A stretch of DNA of 9,234 nt, taken from assembly GCA_021805305.1 (NCBI GenBank), contig JAJZFO010000225.1, positions 1 to 9,234 on the forward strand, read 5' to 3'. Numbering within the stretch: position 1 is the first letter of the stretch; every line of letters begins with the position of its first letter. Shown piece after piece: positions 1 through 5,936 of this stretch. The translations under genes were made by a program, and so were the position numbers. The notes below the pieces were generated by a model. It worked only from the letters and a program-made list of their open reading frames with translations, was not told the origin of the DNA and ran no database searches. This DNA is from Actinomycetes bacterium. GTDB lineage: Bacteria; Actinomycetota; Acidimicrobiia; Acidimicrobiales; RAAP-2.

Positions 1-83
1 GGCGACCAACCTCGACATCACGCACGCCATCGCGCCACCTGGGCGCCTACTCGAACCGATACCCACCACGCTCGGGCCAACCG

Positions 84-100
84 GGCTCGGCCAGCGAGCC
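84..100 (-). terminator. GC-rich hairpin downstream of tRNA-Ala
   Basis: A perfect 6-bp inverted repeat (GGCTCG at 84-89, CGAGCC at 95-100) with a 5-nt loop begins 13 nt past the tRNA 3' end, on the downstream side for minus-strand transcription. No T-tract follows, as is common for hairpins in high-GC actinobacteria, so it may be a weak terminator or a 3' processing structure. The rest of positions 1-112 shows no convincing coding or RNA feature. Confidence 0.35.
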
Positions 101-112
101 GGCCCTACGGAG

Positions 113-185
113 TGGAGGTGATGGGATTCGAACCCACTGCCTCTACATTGCGAACGTAGCGCTCTACCAATTGAGCTACACCCCC
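113..185 (-). tRNA. tRNA-Ala, anticodon CGC
   Basis: The reverse strand folds into a complete 73-nt cloverleaf. The acceptor stem GGGGGTG pairs with CACCTCC and includes G3-U70, the alanine identity pair. The D stem is GCTC/GAGC, the anticodon stem CTACG/TGTAG closes loop TTCGCAA with anticodon CGC (reads GCG), and the T arm is GTGGG-TTCGAAT-CCCAT. The discriminator base is A. The 3' CCA is not encoded (CTCC follows instead), so it must be added enzymatically. The 5' end lies 15 nt after the stop codon of the upstream SepX-like gene on the same strand, so the tRNA may be processed from that gene's transcript; no separate tRNA promoter is evident in the short gap. Confidence 0.97.
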
Positions 186-200
186 GAAGGAGTACCCACT

Positions 201-1031
201 TTAGCCCAGCGCGACGCGGCGTGGCTCGCGACGCCAGCGTTCCCCCGCGGGCTCCTCGTCGAGTGCGTAATCCTCGTAGTACTCCTCGTCGGCGTAGAGG
301 ACGGCCGCGTCGTCCTGGAGGGAACCGTCGTCGTCGTAGTAGACGGGCGCCACCACCGCACCGCGACGCCCTCCGATCAGCGACGACACCTCAAGGTAGC
401 CCTGGCTGACGGCAAAGAGGGCTGTCGCCACGTAGCAGACGAGACCGATCCACGACAGCACCGCGAGGTACTGCAGGAGCGAGAGACCGATAAGGAAGTT
501 CAAACCGGTCGTGACGATCGCGCTCAGGCCCAGACTCGCGAAGATCCGTGTGCGACGCACCCTCATCGAAACGCGAATCGGACCATCGAGAAAGACCCCG
601 TCGGCACCCGACGGGACGCGCCGCGACACCGCCGCCTCGCGCGAGGGCGCGCTGGCGTACGCGGCGTAGCGGTGATGGGCTGACTCCTGGGGCGCGGCGA
701 TCGTCCGAGGGTGCTCGTAGTCGTAGTCGCGATCCCACTCGTCCCACGAGGTGCGGTTCTCGAGGGTCGAATACGTGTCGGAGTCGTGCACGACCGTCAG
801 GTGTGGTCGTGACCGAGCCGGCTCGTGTTCGGGTTCGTAGGAGTGCGCCTCGTAGAGGTAGGCGTCATCAAGACGACGCGCTGGCGCCACCGAGTATCCC
901 TGTCGGCTCAGGCGCTCGTGTTCGACGTGGAAGGAATCGATCGACTTCTCGGCGCGCGAGTTGCGGAACTTGACGACGGCCCACGGCGCGAGGATCGCCA
1001 GCCAGAACAGCGCGACGATGAGCGCTAGCAT
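201..1031 (-). CDS. SepX/GlpR-like divisome membrane protein
   Basis: This 276-aa protein has an N-terminal membrane segment (about residues 2-20, ending in a basic KFRNSRAEK stretch), a hydrophilic linker of about 140 residues, two more membrane segments (about 163-182 and 187-208), and an acidic, tyrosine-rich C-terminal tail (about 230-262, many Tyr/Asp/Glu). The single N-terminal anchor, the segment near 29-42 resembling the family's RSVDRF...RVLSRR region, and the later hydrophobic pair match the actinobacterial SepX/GlpR family. In Streptomyces SepX supports septation with FtsZ, and in Corynebacterium GlpR is the membrane receptor of the gephyrin-like protein Glp. The assignment rests on topology and a short N-terminal resemblance, so a different three-TM protein cannot be excluded. 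No glp/moeA partner is in the window. The ATG at 1031 directly precedes the hydrophobic segment and lies just after a good promoter; no strong Shine-Dalgarno is seen. Confidence 0.6.
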   Translation of the reverse strand: MLALIVALFWLAILAPWAVVKFRNSRAEKSIDSFHVEHERLSRQGYSVAPARRLDDAYLYEAHSYEPEHEPARSRPHLTVVHDSDTYSTLENRTSWDEWDRDYDYEHPRTIAAPQESAHHRYAAYASAPSREAAVSRRVPSGADGVFLDGPIRVSMRVRRTRIFASLGLSAIVTTGLNFLIGLSLLQYLAVLSWIGLVCYVATALFAVSQGYLEVSSLIGGRRGAVVAPVYYDDDGSLQDDAAVLYADEEYYEDYALDEEPAGERWRREPRRVALG

Positions 1032-1043
1032 CAGCGGTTCTCG

Positions 1044-1072
1044 TCGATAGCACTCGTAAACATTGATGTCAA
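1044..1072 (-). promoter_or_regulatory. Promoter of SepX-like gene
   Basis: Read on the minus strand, there is a perfect -35 TTGACA (1067-1072), a 17-bp spacer and an extended -10 TGC-TATCGA (hexamer at 1044-1049). The expected start site is near 1037, giving a leader of only about 6 nt before the ATG at 1031, so the message would be almost leaderless. The -35 and spacing are strong; the -10 hexamer is moderate (TAT then CGA). Confidence 0.5.
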
Positions 1073-1083
1073 ATGTACTTGTG

Positions 1084-1116
1084 AATCCCTTGAAATTGGT
1101 GGATGTTCCAAGGATT
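1084..1116 (-). other. Imperfect stem-loop at the end of cysH
   Basis: AATCCCTTG (1084-1092) and CAAGGATT (1109-1116) form an 8-bp stem with one bulged base, closing a 16-nt loop that overlaps the cysH stop codon. A smaller TTGG/CCAA pairing is possible inside. It could slow or end cysH transcription before the SepX-like promoter, but the loop is large and there is no T-tract. Confidence 0.25.
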
Positions 1117-1787
1117 TACGTCTCGTGGAGACCGCACTCCTCCTTGTCGGCGCCCGCCCAGCGTCCGGAACGACGATCGCCCGCGACCACCGGCTTGATG
1201 GTGACGGGTGCGCAACCGATCGACGCGTACCCCTGCGCCCACAACGGATGCTCGGGCAACTCGTGCGAACTCAAGTAGTACGCGACGTCGTCGTCGGACC
1301 ACGTCGCCAGTGGATTGACCTTGACGAGCTCGAACTTCTCATCCCAGTGCACGATCCTCATCGTCGCGCGCGTGGCCGCGTCGCTGCGTTTGACCGAAGT
1401 GATCCACGCCGCCTTGCCGGCGACCGCTCGCGAGAGCGGCTCCACCTTGCGCAGTTCACAACACCGCGCGGTCCCGCAGGGCCACGCGTCGGCGTCGACA
1501 CCGGGCCGCGTGCGCGTCAGGTTCAGCTCCCAGTCGTGTTCGAGACGGTCGACGAATTCCATCGTCTCGGCGAAGTGACCCCCCGTGTCGAGGAAGACCA
1601 CCTCGGTGCGTGGGGCGACCTGGTGGATCATGTGCAGGAGAGCGACGTCCTCGAAGGAACACGCGAAGGCGACGTCGTCGCCGAATCGCTCGAAGGTCCA
1701 CTCAAGGATCTCGCGGGGGGCCGAGTGGGCGAAGCGAGCGTCGGCGGCGTCCAGTTCCGAGAGTAGTTGGGGCGTCGTAGGGTTCAT
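1116..1787 (-). CDS. cysH: APS/PAPS reductase CysH, one cluster Cys replaced
   Basis: Phosphoadenylyl- or adenylyl-sulfate reductase, 223 aa, which reduces activated sulfate to sulfite using thioredoxin in assimilatory sulfate reduction. Visible landmarks are the nucleotide-binding region FLDTGGHFAET (65-75), the adjacent pair Cys109-Cys110 in RCCELRKVEPL, GYASIGCAP (186-194), RSGRW (206-210), and the C-terminal EECGLH (216-221) with catalytic Cys218. The Cys-Cys pair is typical of [4Fe-4S] APS reductases and absent from E. coli-type PAPS reductases. However, the normal CxxC reads Cys192-Ala-Pro-Val195, so one of the four usual cluster ligands is missing; Cys104, just before the CC pair, is an extra cysteine. 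APS rather than PAPS as substrate is therefore likely but not certain. The gene is divergent from cysD-cysN and probably co-regulated through the shared intergenic palindrome. The start is the ATG at 1787, with only a weak upstream purine stretch (GAGAA). Confidence 0.92.
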   Translation of the reverse strand: MNPTTPQLLSELDAADARFAHSAPREILEWTFERFGDDVAFACSFEDVALLHMIHQVAPRTEVVFLDTGGHFAETMEFVDRLEHDWELNLTRTRPGVDADAWPCGTARCCELRKVEPLSRAVAGKAAWITSVKRSDAATRATMRIVHWDEKFELVKVNPLATWSDDDVAYYLSSHELPEHPLWAQGYASIGCAPVTIKPVVAGDRRSGRWAGADKEECGLHET

Positions 1788-1808
1788 AAGGTACGTTCTC
1801 GCAAAAGC

Positions 1809-1841
1809 CTAATATTCTCTAGTGGTTTAGTAGAGTATAGT
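1809..1841. promoter_or_regulatory. Divergent cysH / cysDN promoter with operator palindrome
   Basis: The AT-rich gap between cysH and cysD contains arms TATTCTCTA (1813-1821) and TAGAGTATA (1831-1839), an inverted repeat matching at 8 of 9 positions around a 9-bp centre. The right arm overlaps TATAGT (1836-1841), a good plus-strand -10 for cysD with a start site expected near 1848. On the minus strand TATTAG (1809-1814) could be the cysH -10. A 7-bp direct repeat TAGTGGT (1820-1826, 1838-1844) is also present. No convincing -35 is seen for either direction, as would fit an activated or tightly controlled promoter. A dimeric regulator bound here could control both transcripts; its identity is not encoded in the window. 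Confidence 0.5.
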
Positions 1842-1857
1842 GGTGCTGACCCCCTCT

Positions 1858-2781
1858 ATGGCCACCTTGACCCCCCAGGCACCGACTATGACCGACCACC
1901 TCGACCTGCTCGAATCCCACGCGATCTTCATCTTGCGAGAGGTCGTCGCCGAATGCGAACGACCCGTGTTGCTGTTCTCCGGCGGCAAGGACTCGGCGGT
2001 GTTGCTGCACCTGGCCGCCAAGGCGTTCGCCCCCCAAGCCCTCCCTTTCCCCGTGCTGCACATCGACACCGGGCAGAACTTCCCCGAGGTCATCGAGTTC
2101 CGCGATGACGCCGTCGAGCGCTACGGCGCACGCCTCCTGGTCGCGACGGTGCAAGAATCCATCGACCAAGGCAAGGTCGCCGACCCGGGTCCGATGGGAC
2201 CGCGCAATCGACTTCAGACGGTCACGCTGCTCGACGCGATCACCGCCCATGGCTTCGACGCCGCGTTCGGCGGCGCACGACGCGACGAGGACAAGGCCCG
2301 CGCCAAGGAGCGGATCTTGTCGTTTCGTGACGCCTTCGGTCAGTGGGACCCCCGCCAGCAGCGTCCCGAACTCTGGCAGCTCTACCAGGGCAAGGTCAAC
2401 GCGGGTGAACACCTGCGCGCGTTCCCGCTGTCGGACTGGACCGAGCTCGACGTCTGGCAGTACATCGAACGCGAGCAGATGGAGTTGCCCCGGATCTATT
2501 TCGCCCACCAGCGCGACGTCATCTTGCGAGACGGCATGTACCTGGCCGTGGGACCCCACGTCGTGGCGCGTAGTGACGAGACGATCGAGCGGCTGGTCGT
2601 TCGCTTTCGCACCGTCGGCGACGCCAACCTCACCGGCGCCGTCCTCTCGGACGCGGCGACATTGTCGGCCATCGTCGACGAGATCTCGACCGCGAACGTC
2701 TCGGAGCGTGGCGCGACACGCGGCGACGACAAGTTCAGCGAGACCGCGATGGAAGATCGCAAGCGCGAAGGATACTTCTAG
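1858..2781 (+). CDS. cysD: Sulfate adenylyltransferase subunit 2, CysD
   Basis: CysD is the catalytic subunit of heterodimeric ATP sulfurylase (sulfate + ATP to APS + PPi), the first step of sulfate assimilation. From the ATG at 1858 it is 307 aa, close to the E. coli length of about 302. Seen in order: REVVAECERPVLLFSGGKDS with the SGGKDS PP-loop at 41-46, the FGGARRDEDKARAKER region near the middle, an LSDWTELDVWQYI segment, and the classic C-terminus KREGYF. The start is uncertain. The ATG at 1888 gives 297 aa starting MTDHLDLLE, which aligns with where conservation begins; a GTG at 1840 would overlap the predicted -10 and is unlikely. None of the candidates has a clear Shine-Dalgarno. The stop codon abuts the cysN ATG with no gap, so the two are co-translated. 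Confidence 0.95.
   Translation: MATLTPQAPTMTDHLDLLESHAIFILREVVAECERPVLLFSGGKDSAVLLHLAAKAFAPQALPFPVLHIDTGQNFPEVIEFRDDAVERYGARLLVATVQESIDQGKVADPGPMGPRNRLQTVTLLDAITAHGFDAAFGGARRDEDKARAKERILSFRDAFGQWDPRQQRPELWQLYQGKVNAGEHLRAFPLSDWTELDVWQYIEREQMELPRIYFAHQRDVILRDGMYLAVGPHVVARSDETIERLVVRFRTVGDANLTGAVLSDAATLSAIVDEISTANVSERGATRGDDKFSETAMEDRKREGYF
2767..2772 (+). promoter_or_regulatory. Ribosome binding site of cysN
   Basis: GAAGGA lies 9 nt before the cysN ATG, inside the last codons of cysD. It supports the ATG that directly follows the cysD stop as the true start. Confidence 0.6.
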
Positions 2782-4038
2782 ATGAAACTCGCCACCAAGG
2801 ACCTGCTGCGTCTGGCGACCGTGGGCTCGGTGGACGACGGCAAATCGACGTTGATCGGCCGCCTCCTGGTCGACACCCGCCAGCTCTTCGACGATCAACT
2901 CGACGCGGTGCACGCCGCGTCGGAGAAGCGCGGCGTGGGCGACCTCGACCTGAGCTTCGTGACCGACGGGCTACGCGCGGAGCGCGAACAGGGCATCACC
3001 ATCGACGTGGCGTACCGCTACGCCTCGACCCCCACTCGCAAGTTCATCATCGCCGACTGCCCGGGGCACGTGCAGTACACCCGCAACATGGCCACCGGCG
3101 CGTCGACCGCCGACGTGGCCCTGGTGGTGTTGAACGTGGCGCACGGACTCAAGGAGCAGACGCGCCGGCACCTGTGCATCGCCGCCCTCCTGGGCGTGCG
3201 CACCATCATCGTCGCGGTCAACAAGATGGACGAGGTCCACTGGTCCGAAGCGGCCTACGTGGGTGTCGTCGATGAGATCACGACCCTGGCGAGGGACCTC
3301 GGCTTCGTCTCGGTGACCACGGTCCCGGTCTCGGCGCTCTTGGGCGAGAACGTGGTCGAACGCTCCGCGCACCTCGAGTGGTACGACGGCCCCACGGTCC
3401 TCCAGGCCCTCGAGGCCTGCACCGCGGGGTCCTGGACGCACGCGGGCGCGGGCGCGCGCCTGCCGGTGCAGTGGGTGCTGCGCCAGAACGGCGGCGGGCG
3501 GACCTACGCGGGCATGCTCAACGGCTCGACCCTGCACCTGGGCGACGTCGTCACGTTGCTACCGGCCAACATCGAGACCACGATCACCTCGATCACCTCG
3601 GGTTCGGGTCCTCGCACGGCGGCCACCGCCGGACTCTCGATCGACGTGGGCCTGGCCGCCGAGACCGATGCCGGACGCGGCGACCTGCTCGCCACCGCGC
3701 CCCTGCCGACCCTGACCAAGGAGTTCACCGCCACCATCTGCTGGTTCGGTGAGCAGCCCTGGCGCGCGAGTCAGCGCCTGCGCCTCAAGCACACGACGAA
3801 GGTCACGCCCGTGCGGCTACGTGAGCTCACCGGCGTGGTCGACATCGAGACCTTGAGCGTGCACGCGGGCAACGAACTGGCCACCAACGACATCGCGCTC
3901 GCGACCCTGCAGACCGCCGACTGGCTCGCCGTCGACGACTACCGCGACAATCGCGTCACCGGGAGTTTCGTCATCATCGACGAGGTGACCAACGCGACGG
4001 TGGCCGCGGGCATGGTGGGACGCGCCTCGTTCCTCTGA
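2782..4038 (+). CDS. cysN: Sulfate adenylyltransferase subunit 1 (GTPase), CysN
   Basis: CysN is the EF-Tu-like GTPase subunit of ATP sulfurylase; its GTP hydrolysis drives APS formation by CysD. The 418-aa protein shows the P-loop GSVDDGKST (15-23), switch I GITID (71-75), G3 motif DCPGH (92-96) and G4 motif NKMD (147-150), followed by the beta-barrel domains to the C-terminus. It ends without an APS kinase domain, unlike the roughly 610-aa CysNC fusion of Mycobacterium. DCPGH replaces the DTPGH more usual in CysN, and the segment after it reads VVLNVAHG where CysN usually has an Asp-Ala-Arg-type segment; both look tolerable. It is immediately downstream of cysD and convergent with the CHAD gene, whose stop lies only 7 bp away, leaving no room for a dedicated intergenic terminator. 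Confidence 0.96.
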   Translation: MKLATKDLLRLATVGSVDDGKSTLIGRLLVDTRQLFDDQLDAVHAASEKRGVGDLDLSFVTDGLRAEREQGITIDVAYRYASTPTRKFIIADCPGHVQYTRNMATGASTADVALVVLNVAHGLKEQTRRHLCIAALLGVRTIIVAVNKMDEVHWSEAAYVGVVDEITTLARDLGFVSVTTVPVSALLGENVVERSAHLEWYDGPTVLQALEACTAGSWTHAGAGARLPVQWVLRQNGGGRTYAGMLNGSTLHLGDVVTLLPANIETTITSITSGSGPRTAATAGLSIDVGLAAETDAGRGDLLATAPLPTLTKEFTATICWFGEQPWRASQRLRLKHTTKVTPVRLRELTGVVDIETLSVHAGNELATNDIALATLQTADWLAVDDYRDNRVTGSFVIIDEVTNATVAAGMVGRASFL

Positions 4039-4045
4039 GCGGCGT

Positions 4046-4912
4046 TCAGTCCCCCGCGAAGACGGCTACGACGTCGCGCTGCACGTCGCGAAAATGCGGG
4101 ATCCACTGCGGTCGCAGTTCGGCGATCTCGGCGCGAAAGGCTCGTCGCACCTCGAGGTCCGCCTCGGGTGCGAGACTCAACGAATCGAGGAAGGCCACCG
4201 CCACCGATCGGTCGTGGACCTCTCCCAGGATCGTCTGGATCGCCTCAAGGGATTCGGCCACCACCCGCGCCTCGTCGCCCGCGTACAACGCCGCCACCTC
4301 GAAGTTGTACCGGCACTTCTTCGAGGCGATGCGCACGAGGTGCAGCGATTCGTCGTTGCGGTGGTCGAGCGGGTCGCCAATCGCCGCGAAATAGGTGCCC
4401 ACCGCGGCCCAGAGCGACGGCATGAAGACCTCGGCGGCCGCGACGTCGCCCACGTCGCCCATCACCGGATGACGACTGAGGCGTTTGAGTCGCTTGACGA
4501 GTTTGCCGTAGCGCGCGGACTCGAGGAGTTCATCAACGTCGTCGCGGCACGAGGCTCGACGTTGTCGCAGGCTCGAGGTCACCTCCTCGCGCAGTGTCGA
4601 CCCGGGTGCCAGGTGCGCGTCGAACAACTCCTCCATCACGTCGAGGTCGCGCAGGCGCCCCAGTACCGCGCCCATCCACTTGAGGTCGTCGCCCAACTCG
4701 TGCCAGGGTTCGCGCGGCAAGACGTCGCGCATGGCGCGCAACTCCGAACGTAGGCGTCGGGCACTCACGCGAAGCTGATGGACACCCTCCCGGTCCATTC
4801 CCTCGTGCACCAGTGGCTCGTGGTACGCGATCGACTTGACCTCTCGACGAAGGAAGTGCGTCACCACGTCGCCCGCGGTGAGCGCCGTCTCAGACGTGGG
4901 CGAAGGATTCAC
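4046..4912 (-). CDS. CHAD domain protein (putative polyphosphate binder)
   Basis: A 288-aa, mostly alpha-helical protein rich in Arg and His. It carries both repeats of the CHAD (conserved histidine alpha-helical) domain: VHQLRVSARRLRSEL at 44-58 with LGRLRDLDVM at 84-93, and LHLVRIASKKCRYNFE at 190-205 with LGEVHD at 229-234. CHAD proteins bind inorganic polyphosphate through this basic surface and often localise to polyP granules; the biological role is otherwise poorly known. No CYTH (triphosphatase) domain is fused and no ppk or ppx lies nearby. No signal peptide or membrane segment is seen, so it should be cytoplasmic. The GTG start at 4912 has a GAGGGG motif 12 nt upstream (4925-4930), somewhat far; an internal start would cut into the domain's N-terminal helix. 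Confidence 0.9.
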   Translation of the reverse strand: MNPSPTSETALTAGDVVTHFLRREVKSIAYHEPLVHEGMDREGVHQLRVSARRLRSELRAMRDVLPREPWHELGDDLKWMGAVLGRLRDLDVMEELFDAHLAPGSTLREEVTSSLRQRRASCRDDVDELLESARYGKLVKRLKRLSRHPVMGDVGDVAAAEVFMPSLWAAVGTYFAAIGDPLDHRNDESLHLVRIASKKCRYNFEVAALYAGDEARVVAESLEAIQTILGEVHDRSVAVAFLDSLSLAPEADLEVRRAFRAEIAELRPQWIPHFRDVQRDVVAVFAGD

Positions 4913-4952
4913 CGTGGCGCGCTGCCCCTCGACGATGGCGCCGCGACGAGAG

Positions 4953-4986
4953 GCGACGGGACAGGCGACGAGACAGGCGACGAGGC
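4953..4986. repeat. 12-bp tandem repeat, about 2.8 copies
   Basis: GCGACGGGACAG (4953-4964) and GCGACGAGACAG (4965-4976) are tandem 12-mers differing at one base, followed by a partial copy GCGACGAGGC (4977-4986) and preceded by a related GCGACGAGAG (4943-4952). The tract lies in the non-coding gap upstream of the CHAD gene. It is probably a slippage product rather than a functional array. Confidence 0.6.
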
Positions 4987-4996
4987 CGCCACGCGA

Positions 4997-5024
4997 CGCG
5001 GACGCCGCGGTCGGTGCGTCCGCG
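4997..5024 (-). terminator. Hairpin after HicA-fold gene
   Basis: A perfect 9-bp inverted repeat, CGCGGACGC (4997-5005) and GCGTCCGCG (5016-5024), with a 10-nt loop begins 2 nt after the stop codon of the HicA-fold gene. No U-tract follows. It is the strongest hairpin I found in the window and probably ends or attenuates that transcript before the CHAD gene. Confidence 0.5.
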
Positions 5025-5026
5025 CC

Positions 5027-5329
5027 CTACTCACGGCTCGAGAGGTGCTCGGGTCCCGGGCGATACCCGGCCGAGGTCAAGAGATGACGCAGGTCCACCA
5101 CCTGTTGGACGTCGATGTCCTTGTGGCGAGGTCGATCGAAATAGCGCACCTCGGCGCCGACGCGGACCTCGAACTTTCCCTCCTTGTGCTCCACGGCGGT
5201 ACCGACCGCATTGAGCAACGAGACGACGTCGGGCCACTCGATGTTGTGACTGGTCGGGTGCTGGAAGATCTTCGCGAGGGTGTCGCGGTGGTGGTTGCTC
5301 AGACCTCGAAGTTCAAGATTCTCTGCCAT
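5027..5329 (-). CDS. Small HicA-fold conserved protein, probably not a toxin
   Basis: A 100-aa protein starting MAENLELRGL. Residues about 14-90 (HRDTLAKIF ... IEWPDVVSLLNAVG ... KFEVRVG ... DIDVQQVVDLRHLLTSAGY) match a conserved actinobacterial family with a HicA/double-stranded-RNA-binding-like alpha-beta fold. HicA mRNA interferases carry a catalytic histidine in a GSHH-type motif on the second strand; here that position reads EGKFEV with no His, and no HicB antitoxin gene is adjacent. It is therefore more likely a housekeeping nucleic-acid-binding or structural protein than an active toxin, but its function is unknown. An exceptionally good Shine-Dalgarno fixes the ATG at 5329. The reading frame is open upstream to an ATG at 5407, but that extension is Arg-rich and unlike the family. 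Confidence 0.8.
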   Translation of the reverse strand: MAENLELRGLSNHHRDTLAKIFQHPTSHNIEWPDVVSLLNAVGTAVEHKEGKFEVRVGAEVRYFDRPRHKDIDVQQVVDLRHLLTSAGYRPGPEHLSSRE

Positions 5330-5335
5330 GGGAAA

Positions 5336-5342
5336 CCTCCTT
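5336..5342 (-). promoter_or_regulatory. Strong ribosome binding site of HicA-fold gene
   Basis: AAGGAGG on the minus strand, with a 6-nt spacer before the ATG at 5329, is the best Shine-Dalgarno in the window and suggests high expression. It rules out the upstream ATG at 5407 as the main start. Confidence 0.8.
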
Positions 5343-5450
5343 GACAAGGAACCTAGTGTGCGTTGGCGACACCGCGTACGCCGCAATCGACGTCCATCGA
5401 TGACCAATGACCCAATCTCAACTCGCCTCGCCCGTCCTTGGTCGTCGAAT

Positions 5451-5466
5451 CAGCGACACGTCGCTG
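5451..5466 (-). terminator. Hairpin after the murA-meaB-membrane protein operon
   Basis: CAGCGAC (5451-5457) and GTCGCTG (5460-5466) form a perfect inverted repeat (in RNA a 6-bp stem with a 4-nt loop) 17 nt after the stop codon of the membrane protein gene. There is no T-tract, so terminator function is tentative. The rest of the 154-bp gap to the HicA-fold gene shows only a possible minus-strand TAGGTT -10 at 5350-5355, without a -35. Confidence 0.35.
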
Positions 5467-5483
5467 CGAGGGCACCCGCGCGG

Positions 5484-5936
5484 CTAGAACTGCACCAGCA
5501 TGGCGACCAGGGCGACCGCGATGATCCCGAGCAGGGTGTCCATCGACCGCACCAGCTGGCGCCCGCGCTCCACGCTGGCCTGACCGTCGTGGGCGATCAC
5601 CTCGGCCACCGTGCGCTCCAGGGGCAGGGTCCTGGCCTCGAGGTGTCCCGCCGCCGCGAGGTAGCACAGGATACCCACGCCGATCCAGGGCTGCGAGAGC
5701 GACACCGAGTGGTCCCCGATGATCGACATCGTGAGACCCGTGAGAACCAGCAGGTGCAAGACGCGTGCCGCCCAGTTGCGGCGATCAGGGAACTTGCGCC
5801 GCTGCTCCTCGGGGCTGGCCCCGCGCACGATGGCGCTCGCCGAGGCACGCATCACCACGAACACCGCAATGACGGCGACCGCGCTGAGCACGTGCACGAG
5901 GAAGAAGAGGTCGTAAGGAACGCTTTGGGCAATCAT
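5484..5936 (-). CDS. Four-TM integral membrane protein, DUF2269-like
   Basis: A 150-aa hydrophobic protein with four predicted membrane segments (about residues 8-30, 57-75, 83-98 and 131-149) and short basic loops, including RGASPEEQRRKFPDRRNW at about 38-55. The first helix contains LFFLVHVLSAVAVIAVF, with a His (15) in the membrane, and the second follows RVLHLLVLTGLT. This layout resembles DUF2269-type predicted membrane proteins, but I am not sure of the family and no biochemical role can be assigned. Its ATG overlaps the meaB stop by 4 nt (ATGA), so translation is probably coupled to meaB. A GAGG lies only 1 nt before the ATG, too close for a normal ribosome site, which supports coupling. 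Confidence 0.8.
   Translation of the reverse strand: MIAQSVPYDLFFLVHVLSAVAVIAVFVVMRASASAIVRGASPEEQRRKFPDRRNWAARVLHLLVLTGLTMSIIGDHSVSLSQPWIGVGILCYLAAAGHLEARTLPLERTVAEVIAHDGQASVERGRQLVRSMDTLLGIIAVALVAMLVQF

Noticed and set aside
1819..2913. Long open frame (364 codons) on the minus strand across cysD
   Set aside because: It lies opposite a clear cysD with all family motifs; long antisense frames are expected at this GC content, and its translation resembles no family.
4035..4049. CTGA...TCAG inverted repeat between cysN and the CHAD gene as a bidirectional terminator
   Set aside because: Only 4 bp pair and they are simply the two convergent TGA stop codons with a flanking C; this is too weak for a terminator.
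5027..5329. HicAB toxin-antitoxin module
   Set aside because: No HicB-like gene is adjacent and the catalytic His motif is missing.
5330..5407. N-terminal extension of the HicA-fold protein to an ATG at 5407
   Set aside because: The added 26 residues are Arg-rich and unlike the family, and the strong AAGGAGG sits right before the internal ATG at 5329.
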